The position numbers and the translations under genes are program-made. A DNA stretch of 64,000 bases from Nocardioides szechwanensis (GTDB lineage: Bacteria > Actinomycetota > Actinomycetes > Propionibacteriales > Nocardioidaceae), in NCBI RefSeq assembly GCF_900103935.1, contig NZ_FNIC01000004.1, positions 1 to 64,000 of the forward strand, given 5' to 3'. The stretch's first letter is position 1, and every line of letters starts with the position of its first letter. The notes under the pieces are model-generated. The model was not told where the DNA came from and ran no database searches. It saw only the letters and a list, made by a program, of their open reading frames with translations. Positions 8,207 to 15,905 of this stretch are shown here, one piece after another.

Positions 8207-10471
8207 GTGAGCGAGCCGCGGGCGCCGGCGGTCCAGGGCTTCCACGCCTGGGACCTGGTGCTGGTCTTCGCCCTCACCGCGATCGCGCTGGTCGGCTGGA
8301 GCTCGACCTACCGCGGCGCGGGGTGGTTCGTGGCGGGGGGCCTGGCCGCGCTGGCCGGCGCGGTGATCGCGTTCGTGGTGGTCTCCCTGCGCGGCGGCGT
8401 CGAGATCGTGAGCCTGCTGCTGCTGGTCGTCTACTACCTGGTCTCCGGACCCATCGTCGACGGGAGCCTGCGCCTCGACGGGCTGCGCACGCTGGAGAAC
8501 GGCATCCGTGCCAACGTCGAGGGGTGGCCGATCCTGCTGGGCACCCATCCGCCCGTCGACGCCGAGGGCGCGGTGCTGCTCGCGCCCGTCCTGCTCTGCC
8601 TGGTGTCGGCCGGCATGGGGGCCGCGACAGCCCTGCGCGGCACTCGTGTCGCCTGGCCGCTGGTCCCGCCCACGATGATGCTGGGCTCCGTCCTGCTCCT
8701 GGCCCAGCCCGAGCCGGTGTCGGTGCTCCTGCAGGGGGTGGGCTACGGCGCGCTGGCGATGCTCTGGATGCGGCTACGCGGGCTGCGCGTGGACGAGACA
8801 GCGCACGGTCGGGACCCGGCACGCCTGTGGCGGCTGGGCGGCAGCGTGGTCATCGTGGTGGTGACGGCGCTGGTGGCCGGCGTACTGGCCGACACGACCG
8901 AGCCCGGCGAGCGGCTCCTGCTCAGCCGCAGCCTGGCGGCGTACGACGTCGGCGCGGTGCGGACGCCGCTGGACGGCTTCCGTGACTACACCCGGCAGCG
9001 CGACAAGCCGAGCGGCAACGTCTTCGACGTACGGCTCTTCGAGGTCGAGGGCGCGCCGGCCGGGACCCGGGTCAGGCTCGCGGCCCTGGACACCTACGAC
9101 GGCTCCCGCTGGAAGGCCTCCAACGACACCGATCCGAGTCGCCACGACGACCGCTTCCTCATGCTGTCGTCGACGATCACCAACCCGGCGCGCGGACGCG
9201 AGGTCGCGGTCACGATCACCCCGTCGGCGCGCTACACGCTGCCCTGGGTCCCGATGGTCGGGGCCCTCCAGTCCTTCGAGTTCCTGGGCCGCGCGCGCAA
9301 GGACGCGCGGACACACCTGCGCTACAACCCGGCCACCCAGACGGGCGTGATGGACGACCGGCTGGAGGAGAACGACAGCTATCGCTTCACGACCCGGCTC
9401 ACCGGCGGCCTCCTCAAGCCGCGGATGGAGCCCTCGGGGTTGTGGGACCAGGCCGTCTACGACGCGGGCGCCTTCCTGCAGCCGGCCGTCAACACCTGGT
9501 CGGCCGGCGCCTACGGCCAGGTCGATGCCCTGATGCGGGTGGCCGCGCGGCTCAAGAAGGAAGGGCGCTACAGCGACGGCTACGCCGACTGGGAGTCGGT
9601 CTACCTGCCCGGGCACAGCGAGTCGCGGCTGGGCGACGACTTCCTCTTCGAGGTGCCGAGCGTCGGCAACGACGAGCAGTACGCCGCCGTCATAGCGCTC
9701 ATGGCCACCCGGCTCGGTTTCCCGGCACGGGTGGTGGTGGGCGCCGTCGTCCCCGAGTCCGGCGTGGTCCGCGGCCGCGACGTGGAGGCCTGGGTAGAGG
9801 TGCGGATCTCGGACGGCAGCTGGCGCACCCTCCCGACCGAGTCGTTCATGGGTCGCCGGCCACCCAAGCGCGAGGACAGCAGGGGCGGCTCGACCGGCGT
9901 GCGCCACTTCCCCCCGCCCATTCCGGAGCAGCAGCCCCCCGCCCAGCCCGAGCAGCAGCCGCAGCCCGACCCTCCTCAGGAGGAGGAGGAGCCCGACGAG
10001 GAGAGCGACTCGGGAGGAGGCGTGCCCTGGCGCCTGGTCCTGCTCCTGCTGCTGGGCGGCCTCCTGGTCGCCGTACCCCTGGCCAAGGCCGTGCGGCAGC
10101 GCCGCCGCCTGGGCGCTCGCCGCGTCACCGCCCGCTACGCCGGCGCCTGGGCGGAGCTGATCGACCGCGCCCGGGACCTCGGCACCCCCGTGCCCGACGG
10201 CCTGACCCGTCCGGCCGAGGCCCGTGCGCTGGGTGCGCGTCTGGCGGAGGTCGGCGAGGGCGAGCAGGGCTCGGTGCTGACGCTCGCTCAGGAGGCCGAC
10301 GCCCGGATCTTTGGCGCCGACGAGCCCGCCCCCGCCGACGCCGCCGCCTTCTGGGACCTGGTCCGCGACCAACGCTCTGGCCTCGCCGCCGACGTACCTC
10401 TCCGCCGCCGCCTCTGGGCCGTCTTCAACCCTGCGTCGCTCCGCCGCCCGCGGCCGCCCGGCGGCTTGTAA
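8207..10471 (+). CDS. TgpA-like membrane protein with a degenerate transglutaminase domain
   Basis: 754 residues from a GTG at 8207. About six or seven N-terminal helices (to about residue 230) precede a DUF3488-like region and a transglutaminase-like fold (about 440-550), a Pro/Gln/Glu-rich linker (570-605), one more helix (about 608-628) and a DUF4129-like tail. In active family members the triad is Cys in G-x-C, His in HAW and Asp in D-P-T; here these positions read GNDEQY (Asp489), VEAW (Glu527) and TLPT (Leu542), so all three are replaced and the domain is probably not an enzyme. Third gene of the MoxR-DUF58 operon, 13 bases after DUF58; likely envelope-associated. Confidence 0.88.
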   Translation: MSEPRAPAVQGFHAWDLVLVFALTAIALVGWSSTYRGAGWFVAGGLAALAGAVIAFVVVSLRGGVEIVSLLLLVVYYLVSGPIVDGSLRLDGLRTLENGIRANVEGWPILLGTHPPVDAEGAVLLAPVLLCLVSAGMGAATALRGTRVAWPLVPPTMMLGSVLLLAQPEPVSVLLQGVGYGALAMLWMRLRGLRVDETAHGRDPARLWRLGGSVVIVVVTALVAGVLADTTEPGERLLLSRSLAAYDVGAVRTPLDGFRDYTRQRDKPSGNVFDVRLFEVEGAPAGTRVRLAALDTYDGSRWKASNDTDPSRHDDRFLMLSSTITNPARGREVAVTITPSARYTLPWVPMVGALQSFEFLGRARKDARTHLRYNPATQTGVMDDRLEENDSYRFTTRLTGGLLKPRMEPSGLWDQAVYDAGAFLQPAVNTWSAGAYGQVDALMRVAARLKKEGRYSDGYADWESVYLPGHSESRLGDDFLFEVPSVGNDEQYAAVIALMATRLGFPARVVVGAVVPESGVVRGRDVEAWVEVRISDGSWRTLPTESFMGRRPPKREDSRGGSTGVRHFPPPIPEQQPPAQPEQQPQPDPPQEEEEPDEESDSGGGVPWRLVLLLLLGGLLVAVPLAKAVRQRRRLGARRVTARYAGAWAELIDRARDLGTPVPDGLTRPAEARALGARLAEVGEGEQGSVLTLAQEADARIFGADEPAPADAAAFWDLVRDQRSGLAADVPLRRRLWAVFNPASLRRPRPPGGL

Positions 10472-10538
10472 CACGTTGTTCGTGGCACTTCTCGCCCGAT
10501 ATTTCGGGCGAGAAGTCACGAAAACAACGTGTTACAAG
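10465..10538 (+). terminator. Long near-perfect palindrome at the end of the MoxR operon
   Basis: CTTGTAACACGTTGTT (10465-10480) pairs with AACAACGTGTTACAAG (10523-10538), and inside it CTTCTCGCCCGA (10488-10499) pairs with TCGGGCGAGAAG (10504-10515). The TAA stop codon of the upstream gene (10469-10471) lies in the stem. It should act as a strong terminator; no other role is visible. Confidence 0.75.
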
Positions 10539-10554
10539 AGTCGCAAACGCCAAC

Positions 10555-10565
10555 TGGTCATACCA
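10555..10565 (+). promoter_or_regulatory. Probable FadR/GntR operator
   Basis: TGGTCATACCA is a dyad (TGGT-N3-ACCA) of the kind bound by FadR-type GntR regulators. It lies 39 bases upstream of the regulator's own ATG, so autoregulation of the regulator-hydroxylase pair is likely. Assignment is by motif resemblance. Confidence 0.5.
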
Positions 10566-10603
10566 CTTGACCTGCGACCGCAGCCCGATCTACGGTCGCG
10601 GGC

Positions 10604-11344
10604 ATGCCCCTCCAGCCCGTGGTACGCCGTTCGGTCCCCGACGAGGTCTTCGACCAAGTCCTCGGGGAGGTGGTCGACGGCGGCATCGAGCCCGGCGAGA
10701 CGCTGCCGAGCGAGCGGCGCCTGGCCGAGGTGCTCGGGGTGTCCCGGCCGGCGGTGCGGGAGGCACTGCAGCGGATGGCGCAGACCCGGCTGCTCGAGGT
10801 GCGCCACGGCGGCTCCACGACCGTGCGCGACTTCAAGCGGTTCGCCGGTCTCGACCTGCTGCCGCAGCTGCTCGTACGCCGCGGCAACCTCGACGCCGCC
10901 GTGGCCCGCAGCGTGCTCGAGGCGCGGCTGGCGATCGGTCCGAGCGTGGCCGCCCTCGCCGCCGACCGCGGCGGCCCGGCTCTGGCCGCGGCCCTCGAAG
11001 GCACCGTCGACGCACTCGCGGCCACCGACGACGACGTGGAGCGCCAGCGGCACGCGCTGACCTACTGGGACCAGGTCGTCGACGCCGCCGACTCGGTCGT
11101 CTTCCGGCTGATGTTCAACAGCCTGCGGGCCGCCTACGAGCCGGCCCTCGAGGCGCTCGCGCCGGCGATGGCCGAGGAGGTCGGGCAGGCCGGCGCCTAC
11201 CGCGTGCTCACCGCCGCCATCGCCGCGGGAGACCCCGACACCGCGCGCGCCGCCGCCGACCGCGTGCTGCGTCCCGCCACCGACAGCCTGATCGCCGCCC
11301 TCTCGGCGCTGGACCTGCAGAACGACGAGGAGAAGCACTCATGA
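10604..11344 (+). CDS. FadR-family (GntR) transcriptional regulator
   Basis: 246 residues. The N-terminal winged helix (about 8-72) shows the GntR pattern GETLPSERRLAEVLGVSRPAVREAL, and the C-terminal all-helical FCD effector domain runs from about 90 to 230. FadR-subfamily proteins repress transcription until an acyl-CoA or organic acid binds the FCD domain. The stop overlaps the start of the fatty acid hydroxylase gene by four bases (ATGA), so the regulator probably controls that enzyme and itself through the dyad at 10555. The ligand is not deducible. Confidence 0.9.
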   Translation: MPLQPVVRRSVPDEVFDQVLGEVVDGGIEPGETLPSERRLAEVLGVSRPAVREALQRMAQTRLLEVRHGGSTTVRDFKRFAGLDLLPQLLVRRGNLDAAVARSVLEARLAIGPSVAALAADRGGPALAAALEGTVDALAATDDDVERQRHALTYWDQVVDAADSVVFRLMFNSLRAAYEPALEALAPAMAEEVGQAGAYRVLTAAIAAGDPDTARAAADRVLRPATDSLIAALSALDLQNDEEKHS

Positions 11345-12075
11345 CCAAGGCCACCCCCGAGATCGAGGCACTCGCCGCCCAACGCCTCGCCCACGACGAG
11401 GACCGGATCACCGGCAAGGCCGGCCCCGGGCGCCGTACCAACGTCACCCTGGGCGAGGCGTGGGGTGCGTGGTGGCGCCACCCGAGCCCGCCGATGATCA
11501 GTACGGCGCTGCTCGCCGCCGTGGTCGCGCGCGTCGTCGCCGGCGGCGGGTCCTGGTGGGAGCTGGCGATCCCGGTCGCGCTGGTGGCGATGTTCCCCGT
11601 GATCGAGTGGGTCATCCACGTCGTGATCCTCCACTGGCGCCCGCGCCGGCTCGGCCCGGTCCGGATCGACTCCCTGCTCGCCCGCGAGCACCGCGCCCAC
11701 CACGCCGACCCGCGCGACATCCCGCTGGTCTTCATCCCGTGGAAGGCGCTGCTGTGGCTGCTGCCGGCGTACGCCGTGGTCGCACTGCTGGCGATGCCCA
11801 GCCTGCCCAGCGCCCTGAGCATGCTGGTCGCCGTCTACGGCATCAAGCTCGGCTACGAGTGGACCCACTACCTCGTGCACAGCGACTACCGGCCCCGCTC
11901 GATGTGGTACCGCGGCGTGTGGCGCAACCACCGGCTCCACCACTACAAGAACGAGCACTACTGGTTCACCGTCACCTCCGCCGGGACGGCGGACCGGCTG
12001 TTCGGCACCTACCCCGACCCCGCCGGCGTCGCGACGTCGCCGACCGTCAAGAACCTGCACGCCAGCGACAGCTGA
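11341..12075 (+). CDS. Fatty acid hydroxylase/sterol desaturase-family membrane di-iron enzyme
   Basis: 244 residues. Hydrophobic segments (about 52-68, 74-95, 130-150, 155-172) and the histidine clusters of the superfamily are all present: IEWVIH...H (His93, His98), REHRAHH (117-121), EWTHYLVH (176, 180) and NHRLHHYKNEH (197-206), which ligate two irons. Members hydroxylate or desaturate lipid substrates in the membrane. The ATG was chosen because it overlaps the FadR stop codon (ATGA) and begins the conserved protein. It is coupled to FadR, suggesting lipid-responsive control. Substrate unknown. Confidence 0.88.
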   Translation: MTKATPEIEALAAQRLAHDEDRITGKAGPGRRTNVTLGEAWGAWWRHPSPPMISTALLAAVVARVVAGGGSWWELAIPVALVAMFPVIEWVIHVVILHWRPRRLGPVRIDSLLAREHRAHHADPRDIPLVFIPWKALLWLLPAYAVVALLAMPSLPSALSMLVAVYGIKLGYEWTHYLVHSDYRPRSMWYRGVWRNHRLHHYKNEHYWFTVTSAGTADRLFGTYPDPAGVATSPTVKNLHASDS

Positions 12076-12088
12076 CGAGCTCGATCGC

Positions 12089-13063
12089 TCAGTCGGTGCA
12101 GACCGCGAACGGCAAGTTGCGCTGGCGGGTGAGCAGGGCCGCAGCGGCCGGGTCTGGCATCGAGTAGCCGATGCGGCCGCCGACCGGGTCGGCGACCCCG
12201 TCGGTGAAGCCCATGGCGAACTCCGGCTCGGTCGCCGGCAGGTTCTCGGCCAGGCGCATCCGCTCGAACACGTCCGTGCGGTCCGTTCCCAGGCGGGCGG
12301 TGGCCAGCAACCCGCCGAAGGACAACGACCACGCCTCCAGCGTCTCGAGCTCGGCGAGGTCCGCCGCCGGCGTGGCCGCCAGCTCGTCCGCGACGTCGGC
12401 GCCGAAGGCGTACTCGAACGGCACGCACTCGCGCTGGACGTGGGTCGCGTTCGCCTCGGCCTGGCTCACCAGCGACACCAGCTCGGCGTCGGCCGCCCAG
12501 CTCGACTCCCCGTCGGGGGCAGTCCCGCTCGACACCAGCCGGTTGTCGGCGTCGACCTCCGCGCCGCTCAGCGGCCCGACGCCGTCATCGACGGCACGTC
12601 GTACGGCGTCCAGGTCGAGGTCGTCGCGGAAGGACAGCACCCAGCCCTCGCCGGCCGGTCCGCTGAACGACGCCTCCCACGCGACGTCGTCCTGGGTGAA
12701 GCCGTAGTCGCGCAGCAGCCGGGCCTCGACCGGCCGCAGCATCCCGGTGGAGAGCAGCGGTGCGTCCTCCTCGGCCTGGCGCCAGAAGCGCGCGCGCTCG
12801 GCGGCCGGTGACTCACCGGTCAGCAGCGAGGCCCCGAGCACGAGGCGCACCTGCTCGAAGTCGGTGACCGAGAGCGTCGTCGCGTCGTCGGGGACCAGCG
12901 CCAGCACCGCGGGCGCGGAGGCCAGCGCGGCGTCGTACGCCGGGGGGCCGGTCTCGGTCGGCTCGCCGAGCGGCGCCGCCGGCACCGGGTCGGGCTCCTC
13001 GGCCGAGCACCCCGTGACCGCGAGTGCGGCGACGAGCACCGTGACCACGCCCCAGGACCTCAC
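12089..13063 (-). CDS. Lipoprotein of unknown function
   Basis: 324 residues from a GTG at 13063. A lipoprotein signal peptide (RSWGVVTVLVAALAVTGC) ends in a clear lipobox with Cys at about residue 19, followed by an acidic, Pro-rich linker and an exported domain with no motif I recognise. It converges with the hydroxylase gene (14 bases between stop codons) and diverges from the DUF2183 gene. The longer upstream frame would bury the signal peptide, so the GTG start is preferred. Similar uncharacterised lipoproteins are common in Nocardioides-type genomes. Confidence 0.8.
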   Translation of the reverse strand: MRSWGVVTVLVAALAVTGCSAEEPDPVPAAPLGEPTETGPPAYDAALASAPAVLALVPDDATTLSVTDFEQVRLVLGASLLTGESPAAERARFWRQAEEDAPLLSTGMLRPVEARLLRDYGFTQDDVAWEASFSGPAGEGWVLSFRDDLDLDAVRRAVDDGVGPLSGAEVDADNRLVSSGTAPDGESSWAADAELVSLVSQAEANATHVQRECVPFEYAFGADVADELAATPAADLAELETLEAWSLSFGGLLATARLGTDRTDVFERMRLAENLPATEPEFAMGFTDGVADPVGGRIGYSMPDPAAAALLTRQRNLPFAVCTD

Positions 13064-13100
13064 GCCGTCAGTGTGCCATCTCCGCCGGTAGGTTCGCCGC

Positions 13101-14141
13101 ATGGAGCAGCCGCACCGAGCCGCGCGGATCGAGCAACGCATCCACGCCCTCGTCGAGCGCCGGCTGCACACCCAGGGCTGGACCCCGCGGGTCGTCCCCT
13201 ACGTCGGGTACGGCGGCGCCGGCTGGGTCCGCGTCCTCGCGCGGGTGCTGCTGATGCCGCCCGGCTCCCCGCGCTCGCTGCGCACCGACGGCCGCGGCTG
13301 GCGACGGTTCGTCTCGGCCTCCGCCAGCGACGTCCCCGTCACCGTGCGCGTCGGCGGCCACACGCACGTCGTACCCAGCACCCAGGACGGCTACGTCGAC
13401 GTCCGACTCGAGGTCTCCGGGCTCGAGCCCGGGTGGACCCACGCCCTGCTCTCGGTCGCCGACGCCGAGCCGGTCGAGGCACCGCTGCGGATCGTCGGCC
13501 CGGCGACCACCATCGGCCTGGTCAGCGACATCGACGACACGGTCATCGTCACCATGCTGCCGCGCCCGCTGGTGGCGTTCCGCAACGCGTTCCTGGTGCG
13601 CGAGATCGACCGCCGCCCCGTGCCCGGCATGGCCGCGCTGTACGCCGACATCGTCGCCGCGCACCCCGACGTACTCGTCGTCTACCTCTCCACCGGCGCC
13701 TGGAACACCGCCGCCGCGCTCAACGGGTTCCTCGAGCGCCACGGCTACCCGCCCGGACCGCTGCTGCTCACCGACTGGGGTCCGACCAACGACGGCTGGT
13801 TCCGCTCCGGCCGCGCCCACAAGCGGGCCCAGCTCGCGCACCTCTTCGCCGACTTCCCGGGCCTGCGCTGGCTCCTGGTCGGCGACGACGGCCAGCACGA
13901 CCCTTCGCTCTACGCCGAGGCCGCAGCCACCCACCCCGACCAGGTGCTCGCGATCGCGATCCGCCAGCTGTCGACCACCGAGCAGCTCGCCCAGCACGGG
14001 AGCCTCGTCGGACCCGACCCGATCACCGAGCCCGTGCCCCACGCCGTCGACGACGCTACGCCGGAGGTGTGGGCTCCCGACGGCGTCGCCCTGGCCGAAG
14101 CCCTGCGCAAGCGGGGTCTCCTGCCGCCGATCTCGCGTTAG
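13101..14141 (+). CDS. DUF2183 (App1-type) phosphatase domain protein
   Basis: 346 residues, no signal peptide. The catalytic haloacid-dehalogenase-like motif SDIDDT (Asp143, Asp145, Asp146) is followed by LSTGAWN (motif II region) and LVGDDGQHD (motif IV region), as in DUF2183/App1 proteins, whose yeast member dephosphorylates phosphatidate. A beta-rich N-terminal domain (about 40-130) precedes the catalytic part. Given the lipid genes nearby, a lipid phosphatase role is plausible but unproven. Confidence 0.85.
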   Translation: MEQPHRAARIEQRIHALVERRLHTQGWTPRVVPYVGYGGAGWVRVLARVLLMPPGSPRSLRTDGRGWRRFVSASASDVPVTVRVGGHTHVVPSTQDGYVDVRLEVSGLEPGWTHALLSVADAEPVEAPLRIVGPATTIGLVSDIDDTVIVTMLPRPLVAFRNAFLVREIDRRPVPGMAALYADIVAAHPDVLVVYLSTGAWNTAAALNGFLERHGYPPGPLLLTDWGPTNDGWFRSGRAHKRAQLAHLFADFPGLRWLLVGDDGQHDPSLYAEAAATHPDQVLAIAIRQLSTTEQLAQHGSLVGPDPITEPVPHAVDDATPEVWAPDGVALAEALRKRGLLPPISR

Positions 14142-14488
14142 TCGTCGGCCTGGACGTCATCACCGTCATCATCAGCCGGCTCGCTGTCGTCGGCGTCTGG
14201 ATCAACCTCCGGAACCTCGACGCCGTCAACGCCGTCGGTCTCGTCGGAATCCCCTGAGCCGTCGCTGTCCTCAGTGTCGTCAGCCGCATCACCGTCGCCG
14301 TGATCGGTCGGGTCGGTGTCGCCGTCGTCGGTCGAGTCGGTGTCGTCGTTGCCCTCGGTCTCCGGGGAGACCTGGGGTTCGTCGGTCCCGTCGTGGCCCT
14401 CGGTGCCTTCTGTCGGTTCGGCTCCCGGCGCATCCTCGGTCGGGGATGCGGGCTCACCTACTGACGGCTCCCGGTCGGGGGCAGGCAC
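14138..14488 (-). CDS. Asp/Glu/Thr-rich low-complexity protein, doubtful or decayed
   Basis: The minus strand has an open frame from a GTG at 14488, encoding 116 residues that are almost entirely Asp, Glu, Gly, Ser, Thr and Pro (for example DDTDSTDDGDTDPTDHGDGD). The composition resembles calcium-binding or spacer tails of secreted proteins. The frame continues upstream without a stop to about 14563 (Pro-rich), but no signal peptide or ribosome site is seen. It overlaps the end of the DUF2183 gene by four bases. It could be the tail of a lost gene; the coding call is uncertain. Confidence 0.3.
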   Translation of the reverse strand: MPAPDREPSVGEPASPTEDAPGAEPTEGTEGHDGTDEPQVSPETEGNDDTDSTDDGDTDPTDHGDGDAADDTEDSDGSGDSDETDGVDGVEVPEVDPDADDSEPADDDGDDVQADD

Positions 14489-14509
14489 TCCGCGGCCCTG
14501 GTCAGGTCG

Positions 14510-14905
14510 TTGCTCGGGCGGCCTCCGAGGGTCGCCGGCGGTCGTGGGCGGCTCGACAGGGTCCGGCTACGTGTGGTCGGCCGGGGGCGGGAGACCTCGC
14601 CTCACGACACGGCAGTCCCGAGCGGCGTCGACTGGGGCACCACTGCGGATGGGGCCTTGGTCATCAACGGCATTGACGCCACCCGCCGGCTCCTGGGTCT
14701 TCTCTCCAAGCGAGAGGCCGAGGTGATCGCCTGCATCGACGTCGTCGGGCTCGACGCCGCGGCCACGAGCCAGGCGTTGGGGATCAGCGTGACCGCAGTT
14801 CGCGTGGCGCGGCACCGCGGCCTCAAGCGGCTCCGTGCGCTGATGTCGACCCCGCCAGCCCGCACGGCGCCGGCCCCACCGCGACCGGTCGCCGGGCCAG
14901 CATGA
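14510..14905 (+). pseudogene. Remnant of an ECF sigma factor (region 4 only)
   Basis: From about 14648 the plus strand encodes DATRRLLGLLSKREAEVIAC...GLDAAATSQALGISVTAV...ARHRGLKRLR, which matches sigma-70 region 4, the helix-turn-helix reading the -35 element. No region 2 (core binding and -10 recognition) precedes it: the upstream part of the frame is arginine-rich and meaningless. It looks like the 3' end of a truncated sigma gene. A free-standing region 4 regulator cannot be excluded, but no convincing start or ribosome site is visible. Confidence 0.55.
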
Positions 14906-15032
14906 GGACGCGGCACCGAGAGGCTCCCGAATCGCGCATGTAACGGATCGCAGTGCTCGCAACCTGAGTCTTCCGTAACCTTCGTCCCGCTGCCCCCGCC
15001 GTGGGTCGTCCCCCGCTGGTTCTGGAGGATTC

Positions 15033-15662
15033 ATGACGCTTCACGACCCATTGCCCGGCAGAACAGTCGCCGTCGGTGCCGCCCTGGCCGCTGCCGGCCT
15101 GTTCGGTGTGATGCCTTTGGCGCACGCCGGATCCTCCGACGCCGATGGCGACGGCATCCCCCACCGATGGGAGCGCAGCCATGGCATGAACCCGTTCAAG
15201 GCTGCCGACGCCCGCGCCGACTTCGACCTGGACCGCCTGAGCAACCTTCGCGAGTACCGACTGGGGTCGCGCATTCGCGATGAGGACTCCGACAACGACG
15301 GCCACGACGACGGCGATGAGGTCAGGGACGGGTTTGGCTCGACCGCCCTCAACGACCGGGACACCGACGACGACGGCGACTCGGACGGCGACGGCGAGTC
15401 CGACGAGGACGAGGCGGACGTGCTGGGCACGATCGACTCCTTCGACGGCACCACGCTCGTGGTCACCTCAGTGAACGGGTTCATCGTCTCCGGGATGGTC
15501 ACCGAGGACACCAAGGTTGAGCTGGAGGAGGACGGCGAGGACGGTGAAGGGGCCGGAGCGACGACCGCCGACCTCCAGCCGGGCGTCACTGTTGCTGAGA
15601 TCGAGTTCGATGACGAGACCGGCGCGATCGAGGAAGCCGAGATCTACCTGACCAGTCCCTGA
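15033..15662 (+). CDS. Secreted acidic protein with thrombospondin type 3-like calcium-binding repeats
   Basis: 209 residues from an ATG preceded by GGAGG (15022-15026 region). A Sec signal peptide (about 1-32, ending near LAHAGS) is followed by DADGDGIPHRWE, then repeated D-x-D-x-D-G-like motifs (about 85-125, for example DEDSDNDGHDDGDE and DRDTDDDGDSDGDGE) typical of calcium-binding thrombospondin type 3 repeats, and a small C-terminal beta-rich domain (128-209) resembling DUF5666. Probably exported and folded by calcium. The role is unknown. Confidence 0.8.
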   Translation: MTLHDPLPGRTVAVGAALAAAGLFGVMPLAHAGSSDADGDGIPHRWERSHGMNPFKAADARADFDLDRLSNLREYRLGSRIRDEDSDNDGHDDGDEVRDGFGSTALNDRDTDDDGDSDGDGESDEDEADVLGTIDSFDGTTLVVTSVNGFIVSGMVTEDTKVELEEDGEDGEGAGATTADLQPGVTVAEIEFDDETGAIEEAEIYLTSP

Positions 15663-15670
15663 TCAACAGG

Positions 15671-15720
15671 AGCCCGACCGGACACCGGCACATCCCCGCC
15701 GGACTGGGCTACTCGGGCTT
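15671..15720. terminator. Possible terminator between convergent genes
   Basis: AGCCCGA (15671-15677) can pair with TCGGGCT (15713-15719), followed by TTTT, after the 15033-15662 gene. The loop is long (35 bases), so the call is weak. Confidence 0.3.
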
Positions 15721-15822
15721 TTCGTCGTCGTCCTGCTCGCGCCACCAGACCAGCAGGAACAGCCCGGACAGGATACCGGCGACGATCAGCACCGCGACCT
15801 GAAGAGGCTCGTCGTAGATCAT
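15709..15822 (-). CDS. 37-residue single-pass membrane protein
   Basis: An ATG at 15822 opens a short frame encoding MIYDEPLQVAVLIVAG, continuing ILSGLFLLVWWREQ and ending in an acidic tail DDDEKPE. It has one clear membrane helix (about 8-27), then Trp-Trp-Arg at the membrane surface and a charged tail, a typical small membrane protein. A weak AGGGG lies upstream. Its stop codon is inside the possible terminator of the convergent gene. Function unknown. Confidence 0.55.
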   Translation of the reverse strand: MIYDEPLQVAVLIVAGILSGLFLLVWWREQDDDEKPE

Positions 15823-15905
15823 TGCCCCTCACGCTAACGACAGTCGCGGCCCGCTCACAGTCCCAGCGGCCGAAACCGGAGGGTTCCGGCGGATCGCCGC
15901 TGCAC

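Noticed and set aside
14142..15905. Search for a third tRNA-Ala attachment fragment left of the older accessory region
   Set aside because: No recognisable copy of the T-arm or anticodon-arm sequence was seen there by eye; a degraded one could be missed.
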